From: Picochlorum sp. 'celeri'
Taxonomy: Eukaryota > Chlorophyta > Trebouxiophyceae
Length of the DNA stretch: 64,000 nucleotides
NCBI GenBank assembly: GCA_010909725.1
Contig: JAACMV010000023.1
Location: forward strand, 124,001 to 188,000
Reading direction: 5' to 3'
Under the pieces are notes generated by a model. The model saw only the letters and a list, made by a program, of their open reading frames with translations, was not told the origin of the DNA and did no database searches. A program made the position numbers and the translations under genes. This document shows, piece after piece, positions 50,985 through 60,852 of this stretch; within the stretch, counting starts at the first letter, position 1; each line of letters begins with the position of its first letter.

Positions 50985-51968
50985 ATGTCTATGCGAAATA
51001 CACTATTATTGTGCGTGATGTCTTTCCAGGAGAAAAGTGGTACTCAAGGGTATAGGGATCTCCATGAAAGCAGGCCTCTGTGGAGCTCAGTGGAGGAGGA
51101 GGAGGAGGAAGATATAAAGAAGAACACATTCAGTGCTCATTGTCACATTGAGAGTGAAAATAAGGCACAAAAATGGCTCAAGATATGGGTATGTGTTTTG
51201 CTGTGTGCCGTTTCGTTCCTGTTCATCCCAGAAATCATCTTCTTTTCCAAGTAGGCAGCAGCAGCGTGTTTGGCGAAGCTGGTTATCCCTTCTTCCATGG
51301 TATTAGTGGTGTATATCGTGACAGACCTGTACAAACTCGATCCAAATATATTATATGGTGTATATATTCTATGGGGCGTTTCTGGATTCCTTGGGCTGTC
51401 TGGAATTGTGTGTCTCCTGTCAGGGCACATGGCCATGCTGGCTGCACACCTCTGCATGTCATGCATACTGACACCAGTGGCGCTCGCTTCCTATACAACT
51501 TGGTTTTTTTCTATGTATCAAATATGCCAGGATTACCAATCATACGCAGGATGCTCAGCGTGGCAGACTGAAAACTATGCATACTACATGCTGTCTTTTG
51601 TTGGTGTAGTCCTCTGCATCCCGTCGAGTGTGGAAGCATATATATCCCTAGCATTGGTTTATAATGAACATGTATGTCCACATGTGAAACGTGTAGCTCG
51701 GGAGAAATCGCTGCAACACATGGTTGATCAGCAAACAAGGTTGCTAGCAGCAGCAGATACACCCACAGTGACACCAGAGACCCTACGCTCATGGGTATCA
51801 GAACTCCTCATGAGTGGGGATGTAGCATGCAGGCAATCAGGGAATATGTGCATGACAGCACTGCGACGGAGGGGATATAAACTCAAAGTCATCACAGATC
51901 CGGCGGACCTCTGGAGTCCATATCCGTATCATGTACCACACCAACTGGTTCATAATGAAGTTGTGTGA
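50985..51968 (+). CDS. Multi-pass membrane protein, two exons, unknown family
   Basis: Exon 1 50985–51188 (68 codons), intron 51189–51254 (66 nt, GTATGT...TTCCAAGTAG), exon 2 51255–51968, in phase; 305 residues. The intron removes an in-frame TAG that otherwise splits two frames. The N-terminal ~65 residues are hydrophilic with an EEEEEED run. Hydrophobic segments follow from LVIPSSMVLVVYIVTDL, then YGVYILWGVSGFLGLSGIVC, MLAAHLCMSCILTPVALASY and YMLSFVGVVLCIPSSVEAYI, giving about four passes. The C-terminal ~110 residues are soluble. I do not recognise it. An alternative short product could start at ATG 51297. Confidence 0.6.
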
Positions 51969-52243
51969 TACTGCTCCTGCTCCTCTTTATAGTATCGATT
52001 TGACATGATCCCATGGTATTGTAGAAATGAAGAAAATGTAGATGTATCCAATCATATGACATGTTTAGTATTACAATATGTTGGTGTAGCATGAATTTGC
52101 TCAGCTCTTCTGATATTTTGCTGAGACCTTCCTTACAATCAACTCTGCAATAGAGTATTAAAAGTTTTTCTATTGTTACATCAGTATGAATGATAGTTAG
52201 TATTTCAACCATTGGCATTTTTTTATCAAAGCTTGAATAGTAG

Positions 52244-52776
52244 CTAGCTCCGCAGAGGAGGAGAGATGAGAATCACCCCATCCCCTCTCACAAACAGGAA
52301 AGGCAGCATTCGCTTTTTCGTCTGCATCAAACATTCAATCCATCAAATTTTCAGTACCATGATGCTGGAATAGCATGCAAGATTTGCACAGGTAAAACAC
52401 ACCTGAATAATCTCCTCAAATGTCTCCTCATCAATCTCCGTCTTTGTCACAGTCTCCTCCACGTCCCCTAATATTATGTTCAAATGCTGATCATATGCCT
52501 ATATAGATATACATATGGATCACTCAGAATTCGGAATGTATACGAGAACGACAAGAATCTGAGATTATTATTTTAGATTCTAAAAAAAAATCATGTTCAA
52601 CCTGAAGCACGTACATGCAGCTTGCCTCGCAGTTCTCTATCCCCCTTCATTTTAACAAAAACATGCTCATCTAAACTTAATCGAACCAGATCAAGAGGCT
52701 CCTTGACGGTGACGTCGTCTTCTTGACCAAGCGCATCCGCTGCACTTGGCAAATTACCTTGCTGTTCCGCTGACAT
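52244..52776 (-). CDS. LSM3: U6 snRNA-associated Sm-like protein LSm3, three exons
   Basis: Subunit of the LSm1–7 (mRNA decay) and LSm2–8 (U6 snRNP) rings. Exon 1 52776–52615, intron 52614–52499 (116 nt), exon 2 52498–52403, intron 52402–52322 (81 nt), exon 3 52321–52244; 111 residues (human 102). The N-terminal tail is followed by the Sm1 motif: [39 protein letters not shown] and GDVEETV. Exon 3 carries Sm2: [39 protein letters not shown] is the LSm3-specific loop. All joins are in phase 0. The match with human LSm3 is near collinear. Confidence 0.95.
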
Positions 52777-53394
52777 ATTCACTGATCTCGTGATATAATT
52801 TTTACAACAAATTAACTATAGATTTTCTTCACATATCGGTGGGAAGGCGTGGATATTTCTTTCTTTCTTCTGCACATCTCTTCTTCTTCCTTGTTTTGAA
52901 TTTTGAACACAATCTGCAATGGCCATCTTGTTCCCAAGTACCCTTCTTCCTTCTCTTCTTCAAACGCATTCAGACACAACGGCATTCTTTGTCGTCCTGC
53001 ATGATCTGCTGATGCATTGGAGAGGACGCGCGTAGGATTATATATGCCCTGCGTATGTACATGTACAGAGTCTGTCTAATGGGCTTCTTACTTGGAAGGA
53101 TCCCCCACACTATTACATTGCCGCCCCAATGATTGTAACCTCGCCCATCAAATCCTCATCGTCATGGTGGCAATCATGATGATGATATGCCATGGCCTAG
53201 AAGGCAGCATTCGTGCCCCACACCTGACTGACCAGATCAGGTCATCAATTCAAATGAATGGGTGGGAAAAGTCTACTATTCATGATGGATGGTTGGATGA
53301 TCCAGGCATGATGAGTCTGATACCACATCGGCTACTCGTATATCCAAATCCAAACGAGTACTCGTCTTATTCTATAGAAGAATCTTCGAGTACA
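52777..53394. other. Intergenic region between divergent genes
   Basis: 618 nt between LSm3 (minus) and phosphoglycolate phosphatase (plus). The plus frame is open through 53092–53394 but begins with TTG and its Met-rich segment does not resemble a targeting sequence as well as that starting at 53395. CT-rich tracts lie near 52860–52970. No other feature. Confidence 0.5.
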
Positions 53395-54453
53395 ATGCAA
53401 AGATCACTCGCATTGAACAAAACAAGGGGACTGTTGCAGGGTAGTACAACGAGGCAGGCAAGTTTTTCGCAACAGGTCCAACGCAGAGTGCCATTGACTC
53501 CTCGTACAGTATTAAAATCCCGTATATCTGCAATGTCTGGTCAGAATGGAGGTCCTCAGAAGGCGACATTGGAGGATAAGAAGGCTCTTATCGACAAGGT
53601 CGATTGCTTCATTTTCGACTGCGATGGGGTGATTTGGAGAGGAGATTCCGTTATTGAAGGTGTTCCTGAAACTCTTGATTACCTGAGATCTTTGGGGAAG
53701 CAATTGGTGTTTGTGACGAACAATTCTACCAAGAGTCGTGCTGGGTACCTGAAGAAGTTTACAGGACTTGGGCTCAACGTGAATGCTGAGGAGATCTATT
53801 CATCTTCGTATGCCGCTGCTGCGTATTTGGAAGCTACTAATTTCCCAAAAGACAAAAAGGTGTATGTTTTGGGGGATGTGGGGATTGAGGAGGAATTGGA
53901 TCTCAAGGGAATTGCACATATTGGTGGGCCAGCAGATGCTGACAAAAAGGTGGAGCTGACTCCAGGAACGTATTTGGAGCACGACAAGGATGTGGCCGCG
54001 GTGGTTGTAGGATTTGATAGAAATATCAACTATCATAAGATTCAGTATGCAACTCTTTGTATTAGAGAGAACCCTGGGTGTGAATTTATTGCCACCAACT
54101 TGGATGCGGTGACTCACTTGACAGACGCCCAAGAATGGGCTGGAAACGGTGCCATGGTGGGGGCGATCAGAGGATCGACAAAGAGGGAGCCAACTGTTGT
54201 TGGAAAGCCTGCTGACTTTATGCTGGAGAATATTGCGAACAAGTTTAATTTGAAGAGAGAGCAAATCTGTATGGTTGGAGACAGGTTGGACACGGATATT
54301 CTGTTTGGAAAGAATGGTGGATTGACCACTACTCTGGTGCTGTCTGGTGTGACCACGGAAGAACAGCTTTTGAGTCCAGAGAATTCAGTTCATCCAGATT
54401 ATTACATGACCAAGCTTCCAGAATTGTTGGAAGTCGCCAAGGTGACTGTGTAA
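53395..54453 (+). CDS. PGLP1: Plastid phosphoglycolate phosphatase (HAD family)
   Basis: Dephosphorylates 2-phosphoglycolate made by Rubisco oxygenation, the first step of photorespiration. From ATG 53395 it has 352 residues. The first ~45 (MQRSLALNKTRGLLQGSTTR...) are basic, Ser/Thr-rich and without acidic residues up to the mid-forties, a good plastid transit peptide. HAD motifs: DCFIFDCDGVIWRGDSVIEG (nucleophile and acid-base Asp), VFVTNNSTKSRAGY (Thr/Asn), a capping domain with YAAAAYLEATNFP and VAAVVVGFDRNINYHKIQYA, Lys in VVGKPADFMLENI, and MVGDRLDTDILFGKNGGLTT. This C2-cap pattern is that of plant/algal PGP. An alternative ATG further upstream would lengthen the N-terminus. Confidence 0.9.
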   Translation: MQRSLALNKTRGLLQGSTTRQASFSQQVQRRVPLTPRTVLKSRISAMSGQNGGPQKATLEDKKALIDKVDCFIFDCDGVIWRGDSVIEGVPETLDYLRSLGKQLVFVTNNSTKSRAGYLKKFTGLGLNVNAEEIYSSSYAAAAYLEATNFPKDKKVYVLGDVGIEEELDLKGIAHIGGPADADKKVELTPGTYLEHDKDVAAVVVGFDRNINYHKIQYATLCIRENPGCEFIATNLDAVTHLTDAQEWAGNGAMVGAIRGSTKREPTVVGKPADFMLENIANKFNLKREQICMVGDRLDTDILFGKNGGLTTTLVLSGVTTEEQLLSPENSVHPDYYMTKLPELLEVAKVTV

Positions 54454-54465
54454 ATGCTGTACATT

Positions 54466-55044
54466 TCATTTCGTTTGTGTAATCCATTCTTGTGTTGTTA
54501 TGACATGCACCCCCATATTCTTCATGTCGAATAAATTAGCATTCTGTACGTCCATGCTCGCCGATGCAGTCGCATCGGATAGCACCGTCACGGATGGAAA
54601 GTCCAACCCAACAGCATCCATTGCTGTCCCTCGAATACAGTTGGGTGTCTGCACACCACACAACACAATATGTTCTACGCCGAGTCCATGACGAATCAAG
54701 CTTTCCAAATTTGTAAACATGAATGCGCTGAATCGCTTTTTACTGATCACATGATCTTCTGGCATGATGGTGAGGCCCTGAACAAGCTCTGCCCCTGGGG
54801 TCCCCTTCACAGTGGCTCCATTGCCATTGGCAAATAAGTTTCTACGGAAGAGTTCCACATCACATCCAGAGGGATGATGCTCCCTAATGACCCATACGAT
54901 TGGTATCGACTGGCGTCTTGCTGCGTCAATCGCCTGAATAACGTTGGGAAGGCAAGCCATGGCTCCTTGGACACAGAGAGGGGCTCCAGGAAGGCAGAAA
55001 TCATTCTGCATATCAATGCAGATCAGCGCCTGGTTTTTACTCAT
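54466..55044 (-). CDS. Isochorismatase-like cysteine hydrolase (nicotinamidase-like)
   Basis: 192 residues from ATG 55044, chosen because upstream codons of the open frame show no family match. The catalytic Asp lies in ALICIDMQNDFCLPGAP, the Lys in HVISKKRFSAFMFTNLE, and the Cys in VLCGVQTPNCIRGTAMDAVG, the standard triad of the family; a cis-peptide VQTPNC replaces the common VxTxxCV. ADATASAS-like DATASASMDVQNANLFDMKN closes the fold. The substrate (nicotinamide, isochorismate, ureidoacrylate, other) cannot be read from these motifs. Convergent with phosphoglycolate phosphatase, 12 nt between stops. Confidence 0.85.
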   Translation of the reverse strand: MSKNQALICIDMQNDFCLPGAPLCVQGAMACLPNVIQAIDAARRQSIPIVWVIREHHPSGCDVELFRRNLFANGNGATVKGTPGAELVQGLTIMPEDHVISKKRFSAFMFTNLESLIRHGLGVEHIVLCGVQTPNCIRGTAMDAVGLDFPSVTVLSDATASASMDVQNANLFDMKNMGVHVITTQEWITQTK

Positions 55045-55189
55045 AAATAATAATAATTTGAATGTATTCTGCCAGAGAAGGAAAAAACAGCTATTGGCGA
55101 AACTAAGAAGTGAAACTGCCTCTGTTTGTTTGGGTACGAATGACTCTATTACATTCAATGAAACAGTACTGTCATCCCATGATAACTGA

Positions 55190-57385
55190 TTATTCAAATG
55201 ATGTGGTGTTTTTGGTGGGCATTCGTGTCAAGACGGATGGGCGCGTTGCTCCATTCTTGCTTTTTGAATTCCGTCGTCTCTTGATTTCAGCCTGACGGAG
55301 TTTTTCCAACTGCAAGCCAGCCTCTCTGCGGGCTGTGTTGCCAGCAATATCATCCCAATCGAATGCAAGGGATGAGTCTGATGTGACGCTCTTCCATGAT
55401 TCGAATTCATGGATGAGCAGTTCTGTCTTGCCAGAGTTGGGGATGATGTTTGTGCACAGGGAACGGAGGACTGCTGGATCTGCTCTCTTTTGCTCTGGAC
55501 TCCCTAAAATTAATCCATGCACTCTCAAGCCAAGTTTATCTTTTGCTCCTGAAAGCTTGCGCATAATTTCATGCTCAGGCTGGCGGAGTTCTCCATCCGA
55601 GACGAGGAGGATATCACTGTTTGCCCATTGGGCCTGTGTGAGCCTTTCCAGGCACATTTGGATTGGGGCATTGAAATTGGACCCTCCATTGAACGTTTTT
55701 TCCAGAAACTCCAAGATATTTTCTATACTTTTGGCATCCATATTGAGCTCGAGTTCACGGACTTCTCGTACTCCAGCGAATGCAAAGACATAACAGCCTC
55801 GTTCTTGTATTTTGGCAGCTCGCATGCATTCCAGGGTGAGTGCCTTTGCCACAACCTCGCGTGGACCCCTCATGGATCCCGAGGTATCTACGCATAGTAG
55901 AATGGGTCCTCTATCAGCTGTTGGCCTGATCTCACGCCTATCAATATCGATCTGCGTAGGGAATTCACCCCACCCATCTCTCTCGTATGTTTGCAGGCTC
56001 TTCTCAACCAACTTTGCATAGAAAATCAGCTTTGATGCAGGTATTTTGATTCCACGAGCAAGAGTTGCTGCCTCAGATGGTAACAACCTGGAGATATCAT
56101 CACTACGAGTCAAACCGCGGGTCTCCTGAGCTTCCAATGTTGTTCTCAGCAGTCCCATCCTTGCATTCATGTCCAGGTGTTGTGTTGGGGCTCTGCGCAG
56201 CGGTCCCCATCCCCCGCCTCGACCAAGTGATCGTACAAGGTCTCTTAATTCTTTTATATTTTCGAGTTTCTCGCGTAATTCATCCATCTTCTGCCAGCCC
56301 TTTCGATTCCACACATTCCCATCCAATGAAAACTCCCCACTTCCAAGTAATGATTCAAAACCTTGAAACGCTTTCCCTGCCTTATTCATGGCATCTATTG
56401 GCTTTTTCCATCTCTCAACAAGTCTTCGCACAAGAGCTTTGGCCCACTGTTCTTGTACGGTCAACTGCATCCTGTCCTCTTGATCCAGAAAGGTGACAAG
56501 CACATCATCTTGCTTCTTCTTCTTTCTCTCTTCTTCTTCTTTTACTTTCTGCGCAGCAACAATCATTTCAGGTGTCATATTAGGGTTGCGGTATTTTTTC
56601 TGCTGCTCTTCTTGTTTCTTCCCAATTTCCTCTGCATTTTCATACACATGACCATGCTCATCCGTCTCCCTTTCCTCTTCCTGCTCTGTATATCCACGTG
56701 TTCGTTTCACATACTCTAGAACAGTCTCTAATATACCTCGTAAAAGCGTATCTTGTATCATGGGATACTTTGCAGCGAGGGATGAAATACCCAGCACGGA
56801 CAAATCCTTGATCAAAGCAGCCCGCAATGGTTCCATGGGCCACTGGCAATGTTCCTCCCGACCACGGAGGCACGAGACGCCTTCGGTATGCGACAAATAT
56901 TTCAAAGCTGCAGAATCAGGAACAAGGCCATGTTCGAGAGAAATCTTCCAGGCCAGTACCCCCAATGCAGTGTCCTGAATAACACCCTCAGCATGCTCTT
57001 CTGTCAATGTGTCATCTGCCGTCTCCTGTGTCATGGATTCGATATGGGCGATCCGAAGAATCAGTGGCATTAGGTGTGCCGGAACCATTCCCACATCACC
57101 CAGTCCATGGAGAAGCGCTGAATGACCCTGATGCTTTTCTTGCAACACCGCAGGAGCGTCGGTAGCAGCAGCAGCCGTGAGCCTCCGTGACGACGGCGAA
57201 AGAATTTGGGACGCACGTGCCGACGTGGCGCAATTGATCAACTTAAATGCTCTTTTAGGATGCATAATGCCATAATCACTACTCCAGAGGCCATGATGGA
57301 GCGATTTATACACAGAAACCCCTCCTGATACGGCACCAGGGTGACCCACGCCACCACCATGTATCGAAACAGGGAAAACCACCAT
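55190..57385 (-). CDS. ViaA-like VWA-domain protein
   Basis: 731 residues from ATG 57385 (the open frame upstream starts TTG). The N-terminal ~70 residues are Ser/His/Gly-rich and may target an organelle. Residues ~130–500 are mostly helical with a highly charged segment (KKQEEQQKKYRNPN, KEEEERKKKKQDD). Residues ~505–700 form a von Willebrand A domain with the MIDAS DTSGSM in GPILLCVDTSGSMRGPREVV, the metal-site Thr region in LEKTFNGGSNFNAPIQMCLE and ILLVSDGELRQPE. The arrangement, helical region followed by C-terminal VWA, and GG(S/T)NF/DL element resemble bacterial ViaA, partner of the MoxR ATPase RavA. No such ATPase is encoded in the window. Confidence 0.75.
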   Translation of the reverse strand: MVVFPVSIHGGGVGHPGAVSGGVSVYKSLHHGLWSSDYGIMHPKRAFKLINCATSARASQILSPSSRRLTAAAATDAPAVLQEKHQGHSALLHGLGDVGMVPAHLMPLILRIAHIESMTQETADDTLTEEHAEGVIQDTALGVLAWKISLEHGLVPDSAALKYLSHTEGVSCLRGREEHCQWPMEPLRAALIKDLSVLGISSLAAKYPMIQDTLLRGILETVLEYVKRTRGYTEQEEERETDEHGHVYENAEEIGKKQEEQQKKYRNPNMTPEMIVAAQKVKEEEERKKKKQDDVLVTFLDQEDRMQLTVQEQWAKALVRRLVERWKKPIDAMNKAGKAFQGFESLLGSGEFSLDGNVWNRKGWQKMDELREKLENIKELRDLVRSLGRGGGWGPLRRAPTQHLDMNARMGLLRTTLEAQETRGLTRSDDISRLLPSEAATLARGIKIPASKLIFYAKLVEKSLQTYERDGWGEFPTQIDIDRREIRPTADRGPILLCVDTSGSMRGPREVVAKALTLECMRAAKIQERGCYVFAFAGVREVRELELNMDAKSIENILEFLEKTFNGGSNFNAPIQMCLERLTQAQWANSDILLVSDGELRQPEHEIMRKLSGAKDKLGLRVHGLILGSPEQKRADPAVLRSLCTNIIPNSGKTELLIHEFESWKSVTSDSSLAFDWDDIAGNTARREAGLQLEKLRQAEIKRRRNSKSKNGATRPSVLTRMPTKNTTSFE

Positions 57386-57587
57386 AATGCCTGTTCTATA
57401 CAACAATATATATCAATTAAAGTACAATGAATGACACCTGGCATAGGGTTTGTGCAGAATCATACACTCTTCAGCGCTGAAAGATCCAATTGATTTATTG
57501 TCCTATTCAAGGAATATCTGAACAGTCTCTTGATGAATGCAGCAATATACCACTTTGTTTTCATATATTTAATGCAATATAACAACA

Positions 57588-58637
57588 ATGAAGAAGCGAA
57601 AGCTGGAGGATACCGCCGATGAGGCACCCACGACGAGCATGCCAACGAATGGAGCAACACGCGTGTCGAATATTGGGGCAAAGACGAGCCATATTAAGAA
57701 TAAAATGGTACGATCTCAGAAATATCATGCATTGAAGTACGAAAAGAACAAGGAGAAGAAGAAACTGAAGAAGAAGAAGGAGAAGGAGCTTGCTCGTGCG
57801 TACCAACAGGGTCTGCCCTTGCCACCGAAAGAAGAGCCCAAGACGATTGAGAACATGCGTGAGAAGGATGAGACACATATAGATACTGAGGATGATAAGG
57901 TGATTGCGGAGGAGAAGGATGACGAGTTTGCAGAGCATTTTGCAAACTTGAGGCCTCCAAATGTCCTGATCACAACATCCTACACGTGCTCAAAAGTCAT
58001 GTACAAGTTCATTGCTGATATCCTGGAAGTGTTTCCTGCTGCAACGTATTACAAGAGGAAAGGATATCCATTGAAAAAGATTATCGAATATGCGAAGAAT
58101 AGAGAGTTCACAGACCTTGTTGTGTTCAATGAGGACAGGAAGCAGGTGAATGGAATGATTGTCGTGCATCTGCCTGATGGCCCCACGGCGTTCTTTAGGC
58201 TGTCCAGTCTCGTGCTTAGCACAGATATTAAAGGTCACGGGAGGGCAACGTCTCATAAACCAGAGCTTGTGCTGAATAATTTTGATACAATGTTGGGACA
58301 TAGGATTGGACGGATGTTTGCATCCCTCTTCTGTCAAGATCCAACATTCAAAGGCAGGAGAGTGGTGACGTTCCATAATCAGAGAGATTTCATATTTTTC
58401 AGACATCATAGGTATATATTTGAAGAGAAGGATCAGAAGAAAGTCGAGAAACAGCCCGATGGGAAGATGAAAAAGGTTGTGACGCCGACTGTTCGGGCTC
58501 GACTGCAAGAGTGTGGGCCAAGGTTCACCCTGAAATTGGAAATGCTGCAGAAAGGGACGCTCGATACTAAAGGCGGTGAGTTTGAATGGATACATAAGAG
58601 CGGTATGGATACATCTCGAAGGAAATTCAATCTGTAA
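57588..58637 (+). CDS. RPF1: Ribosome production factor 1 (RPF1, Brix domain)
   Basis: Nucleolar protein that binds 27S pre-rRNA and is needed for 60S subunit assembly. 349 residues, ATG 57588. The N-terminal ~110 residues are basic with a Lys-rich helix (KNKMVRSQKYHALKYEKNKE, RAYQQGLPLPPKEEPKTIEN). The Brix domain (about 125–310) starts PPNVLITTSYTCSKVMYKFI, contains KKIIEYAKNREFTDLVVFNE, MIVVHLPDGPTAFFRLSSL, GHRIGRMFASLFCQDPTFKG and RRVVTFHNQRDFIFFRHHRY, then GPRFTLKLEMLQKGT and GEFEWIHKSGMDTSRRKFNL, the RPF1-specific end. Full-length compared with human RPF1 (349). Confidence 0.95.
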   Translation: MKKRKLEDTADEAPTTSMPTNGATRVSNIGAKTSHIKNKMVRSQKYHALKYEKNKEKKKLKKKKEKELARAYQQGLPLPPKEEPKTIENMREKDETHIDTEDDKVIAEEKDDEFAEHFANLRPPNVLITTSYTCSKVMYKFIADILEVFPAATYYKRKGYPLKKIIEYAKNREFTDLVVFNEDRKQVNGMIVVHLPDGPTAFFRLSSLVLSTDIKGHGRATSHKPELVLNNFDTMLGHRIGRMFASLFCQDPTFKGRRVVTFHNQRDFIFFRHHRYIFEEKDQKKVEKQPDGKMKKVVTPTVRARLQECGPRFTLKLEMLQKGTLDTKGGEFEWIHKSGMDTSRRKFNL

Positions 58638-58881
58638 ATATCAATATCAACACTGTTGATTCAACAGTCAACGCAACGCGTTTTGTGTTGTGTTCTTCAC
58701 TGACCCATCGAGACGGTTGTGTGACCGGAGAATATGGTTTGTAGACGTGCTTCCTCGTCATTGGAACATGGTCAACGGCCTCACAATGCCAGCGCATCCG
58801 AGGATTCCCCTGATAATAATCCTTTCATTCTTTCAGAATTATTTGATTACATTTGTGACAAAATTTCTATCAATACACCAA

Positions 58882-60852
58882 ATGAAGGCTGCCATGAGCA
58901 GAGCAGGGATCTTCCTTGCAGTTGTCTTTGCCGTTGTTAGTGGAGCTCACGCGGCAACGAATTGTTCATCTGCGGATGGACGGCAGATTTACAAGGATGG
59001 ATTCCAAGATACATGGTTGTCTGGGTCTCAAGGAACAGTGCTCGACGATGTGAGCAATGTAACTATCCGTCCTGGAACAAACATGACACTTGCTGCTGAA
59101 ATTGGAGCATTCTCGACCTTCTCCATGGTCACAGTGGTGCCATTCTCTACAGATAGTATTCTGGATATGTGGATTCAAGGAACCGTCGTGCAGGATGCCA
59201 TGCTGTACTTTGAATCAAGCGAGAGTAAAGTTCGGTCAGATTCCATTGACTTGTCGGCAATCAGCCCAGAGAGCATTGCTGCTGCTGATGTGCTTCAGGA
59301 TGCTGTCAGAATTGTCGGCCCAGATGCTGCCGATTGGTTTCGCTTGTCAGTGAATACAAAGATTCTGGCACCGTCGAATGCCACAGAGACTTGGGATTCC
59401 ATTGTGTTTAGAGATGCATCTGGAACTGGGTTCTCGATATTTGTGAGCGAAGCGCAGATTCTTCCAAATCTTCCCCCATGTGAGTCGCGAGCATCATCAG
59501 GTTGCATCGGAAATGTGTGCAATCCTGTGATTGATGAGTTGTTTCCCCAGTCAGATGCCGTCCCATTGTTTGGGTATGGGCCAATTGCACAGGAGATTTC
59601 TGATGAAATCTCTGCTGCAGGGATCAGGGGCATCAGTCTGATCGCAAAATTATTCAATAATATCACATATGCCGAGGTGTTTGAAATGTGTGCAAAGCTT
59701 CAGGGTCAGGAACAGGGATCTGGGCCTGAAGATGTCTTTGTCACCAGTGTTGAGATTTTGGAAGCCCGTTCCACCATCTCCCCTAATGTCATTGCGGTGT
59801 GTGAAATCGATGCCACGACAACGTCTTTGGCGCAAGCAGATATTATGGCTCCCGTGGAATGGCCATTGTTGACCGTCAGGTCGTATTCATTCGAGAATAT
59901 CACCACAATGAGGGCAATGGTGACAACCAAAGTGTCATACTTTGACAGGGATGGAATCGCGACTACCAATTCAGATGATCTCCTGGCATCCACTGATGCT
60001 GCTTGCCCAGGAATGCCGTGGGGATTAAGCCGCCTCGATCAGCCAAACTTGCCTTTGGACAATGTATTCAAGCCTGGCCTTACAGGCAGTGGAGTGCACA
60101 TTTATGTGTTGGACACTGGTGTCTCCAGCCATTCTGACTTTACTGGGAGGATAGGAGCTGGAGTGTCATGCTTCACGGGCACATGTACATCTGGGAACTT
60201 TGCCGATGCGAACGGACATGGGACCCACGTTGCTGGAACAGCTGCTGGAACATGCTTTGGTGTTGCCAAGAAGGCTATCATCCACCCTGTTAAAGTTCTC
60301 AGCGATAGTGGTTCCGGATCATACTCTGGAATCATCAATGGCATTAAATTTGCTGTGCAGAATAGCAAGAACAATGGTTGGAGAGGGGTGATCAATATGT
60401 CCTTGGGTGGTGGATCCTCTGCATCCCTCAACTCGGCAGTGAATGAGGCTGTCTCCAAAGGCCTGGTTGTGGCAGCCGCTGCAGGAAACGACAATGCAGC
60501 AAATGCCTGCACAAAGTCTCCAGCATCAGCTGCAAATGCTCTCACTGTCGCCTCTGTCACCAAGCAAGACACAGCGTCATCATTCTCAAACGTGGGTTCA
60601 TGCGTTGACATTTGGGCCCCTGGAACCAGGGTGGCCTCAGCCAGTAATACAAACTTCAACGGGTACAAAACGCTGTCAGGAACTAGTATGGCGACGCCTC
60701 ACGTCGCTGGAGCTGCCGCACTCTACTTGCAAAAGTACCCAAGTGCTTCTCCTGGACAAGTTCGCCAGGGGCTCTTGAAGGCCAGTGTTCAAAGGAATCT
60801 GTACCCACAGACAACAACAAGCCTTCTTCAGGCATATTCTGCCGTGTTTTAA
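58882..60852 (+). CDS. Secreted subtilisin-like serine protease (S8), copy 1
   Basis: 656 residues from ATG 58882, chosen because it begins a signal peptide (MKAAMSRAGIFLAVVFAVVS). Residues ~25–370 form an unassigned domain with repeated Cys pairs (CESRASSGCIGNVCNPV) and many N-glycosylation sites. The proteinase-K-type peptidase (about 380–656) is complete: Asp in GVHIYVLDTGVSSHSDFTGR, His in DANGHGTHVAGTAAGTCFGV, oxyanion Asn in VAAAAGNDNAANACTKSPAS and Ser in LSGTSMATPHVAGAAALYLQ. The first domain may act as propeptide or substrate/wall-binding module. Single exon, whereas its tandem neighbour has an intron. Confidence 0.9.
   Translation: MKAAMSRAGIFLAVVFAVVSGAHAATNCSSADGRQIYKDGFQDTWLSGSQGTVLDDVSNVTIRPGTNMTLAAEIGAFSTFSMVTVVPFSTDSILDMWIQGTVVQDAMLYFESSESKVRSDSIDLSAISPESIAAADVLQDAVRIVGPDAADWFRLSVNTKILAPSNATETWDSIVFRDASGTGFSIFVSEAQILPNLPPCESRASSGCIGNVCNPVIDELFPQSDAVPLFGYGPIAQEISDEISAAGIRGISLIAKLFNNITYAEVFEMCAKLQGQEQGSGPEDVFVTSVEILEARSTISPNVIAVCEIDATTTSLAQADIMAPVEWPLLTVRSYSFENITTMRAMVTTKVSYFDRDGIATTNSDDLLASTDAACPGMPWGLSRLDQPNLPLDNVFKPGLTGSGVHIYVLDTGVSSHSDFTGRIGAGVSCFTGTCTSGNFADANGHGTHVAGTAAGTCFGVAKKAIIHPVKVLSDSGSGSYSGIINGIKFAVQNSKNNGWRGVINMSLGGGSSASLNSAVNEAVSKGLVVAAAAGNDNAANACTKSPASAANALTVASVTKQDTASSFSNVGSCVDIWAPGTRVASASNTNFNGYKTLSGTSMATPHVAGAAALYLQKYPSASPGQVRQGLLKASVQRNLYPQTTTSLLQAYSAVF

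Noticed and set aside
51252..51254. In-frame TAG between two membrane-protein frames, suggesting readthrough or codon reassignment
   Set aside because: A 66-nt GT–AG intron (51189–51254) removes it in phase, and TAG is used as a normal stop by the formin and USP48 genes.
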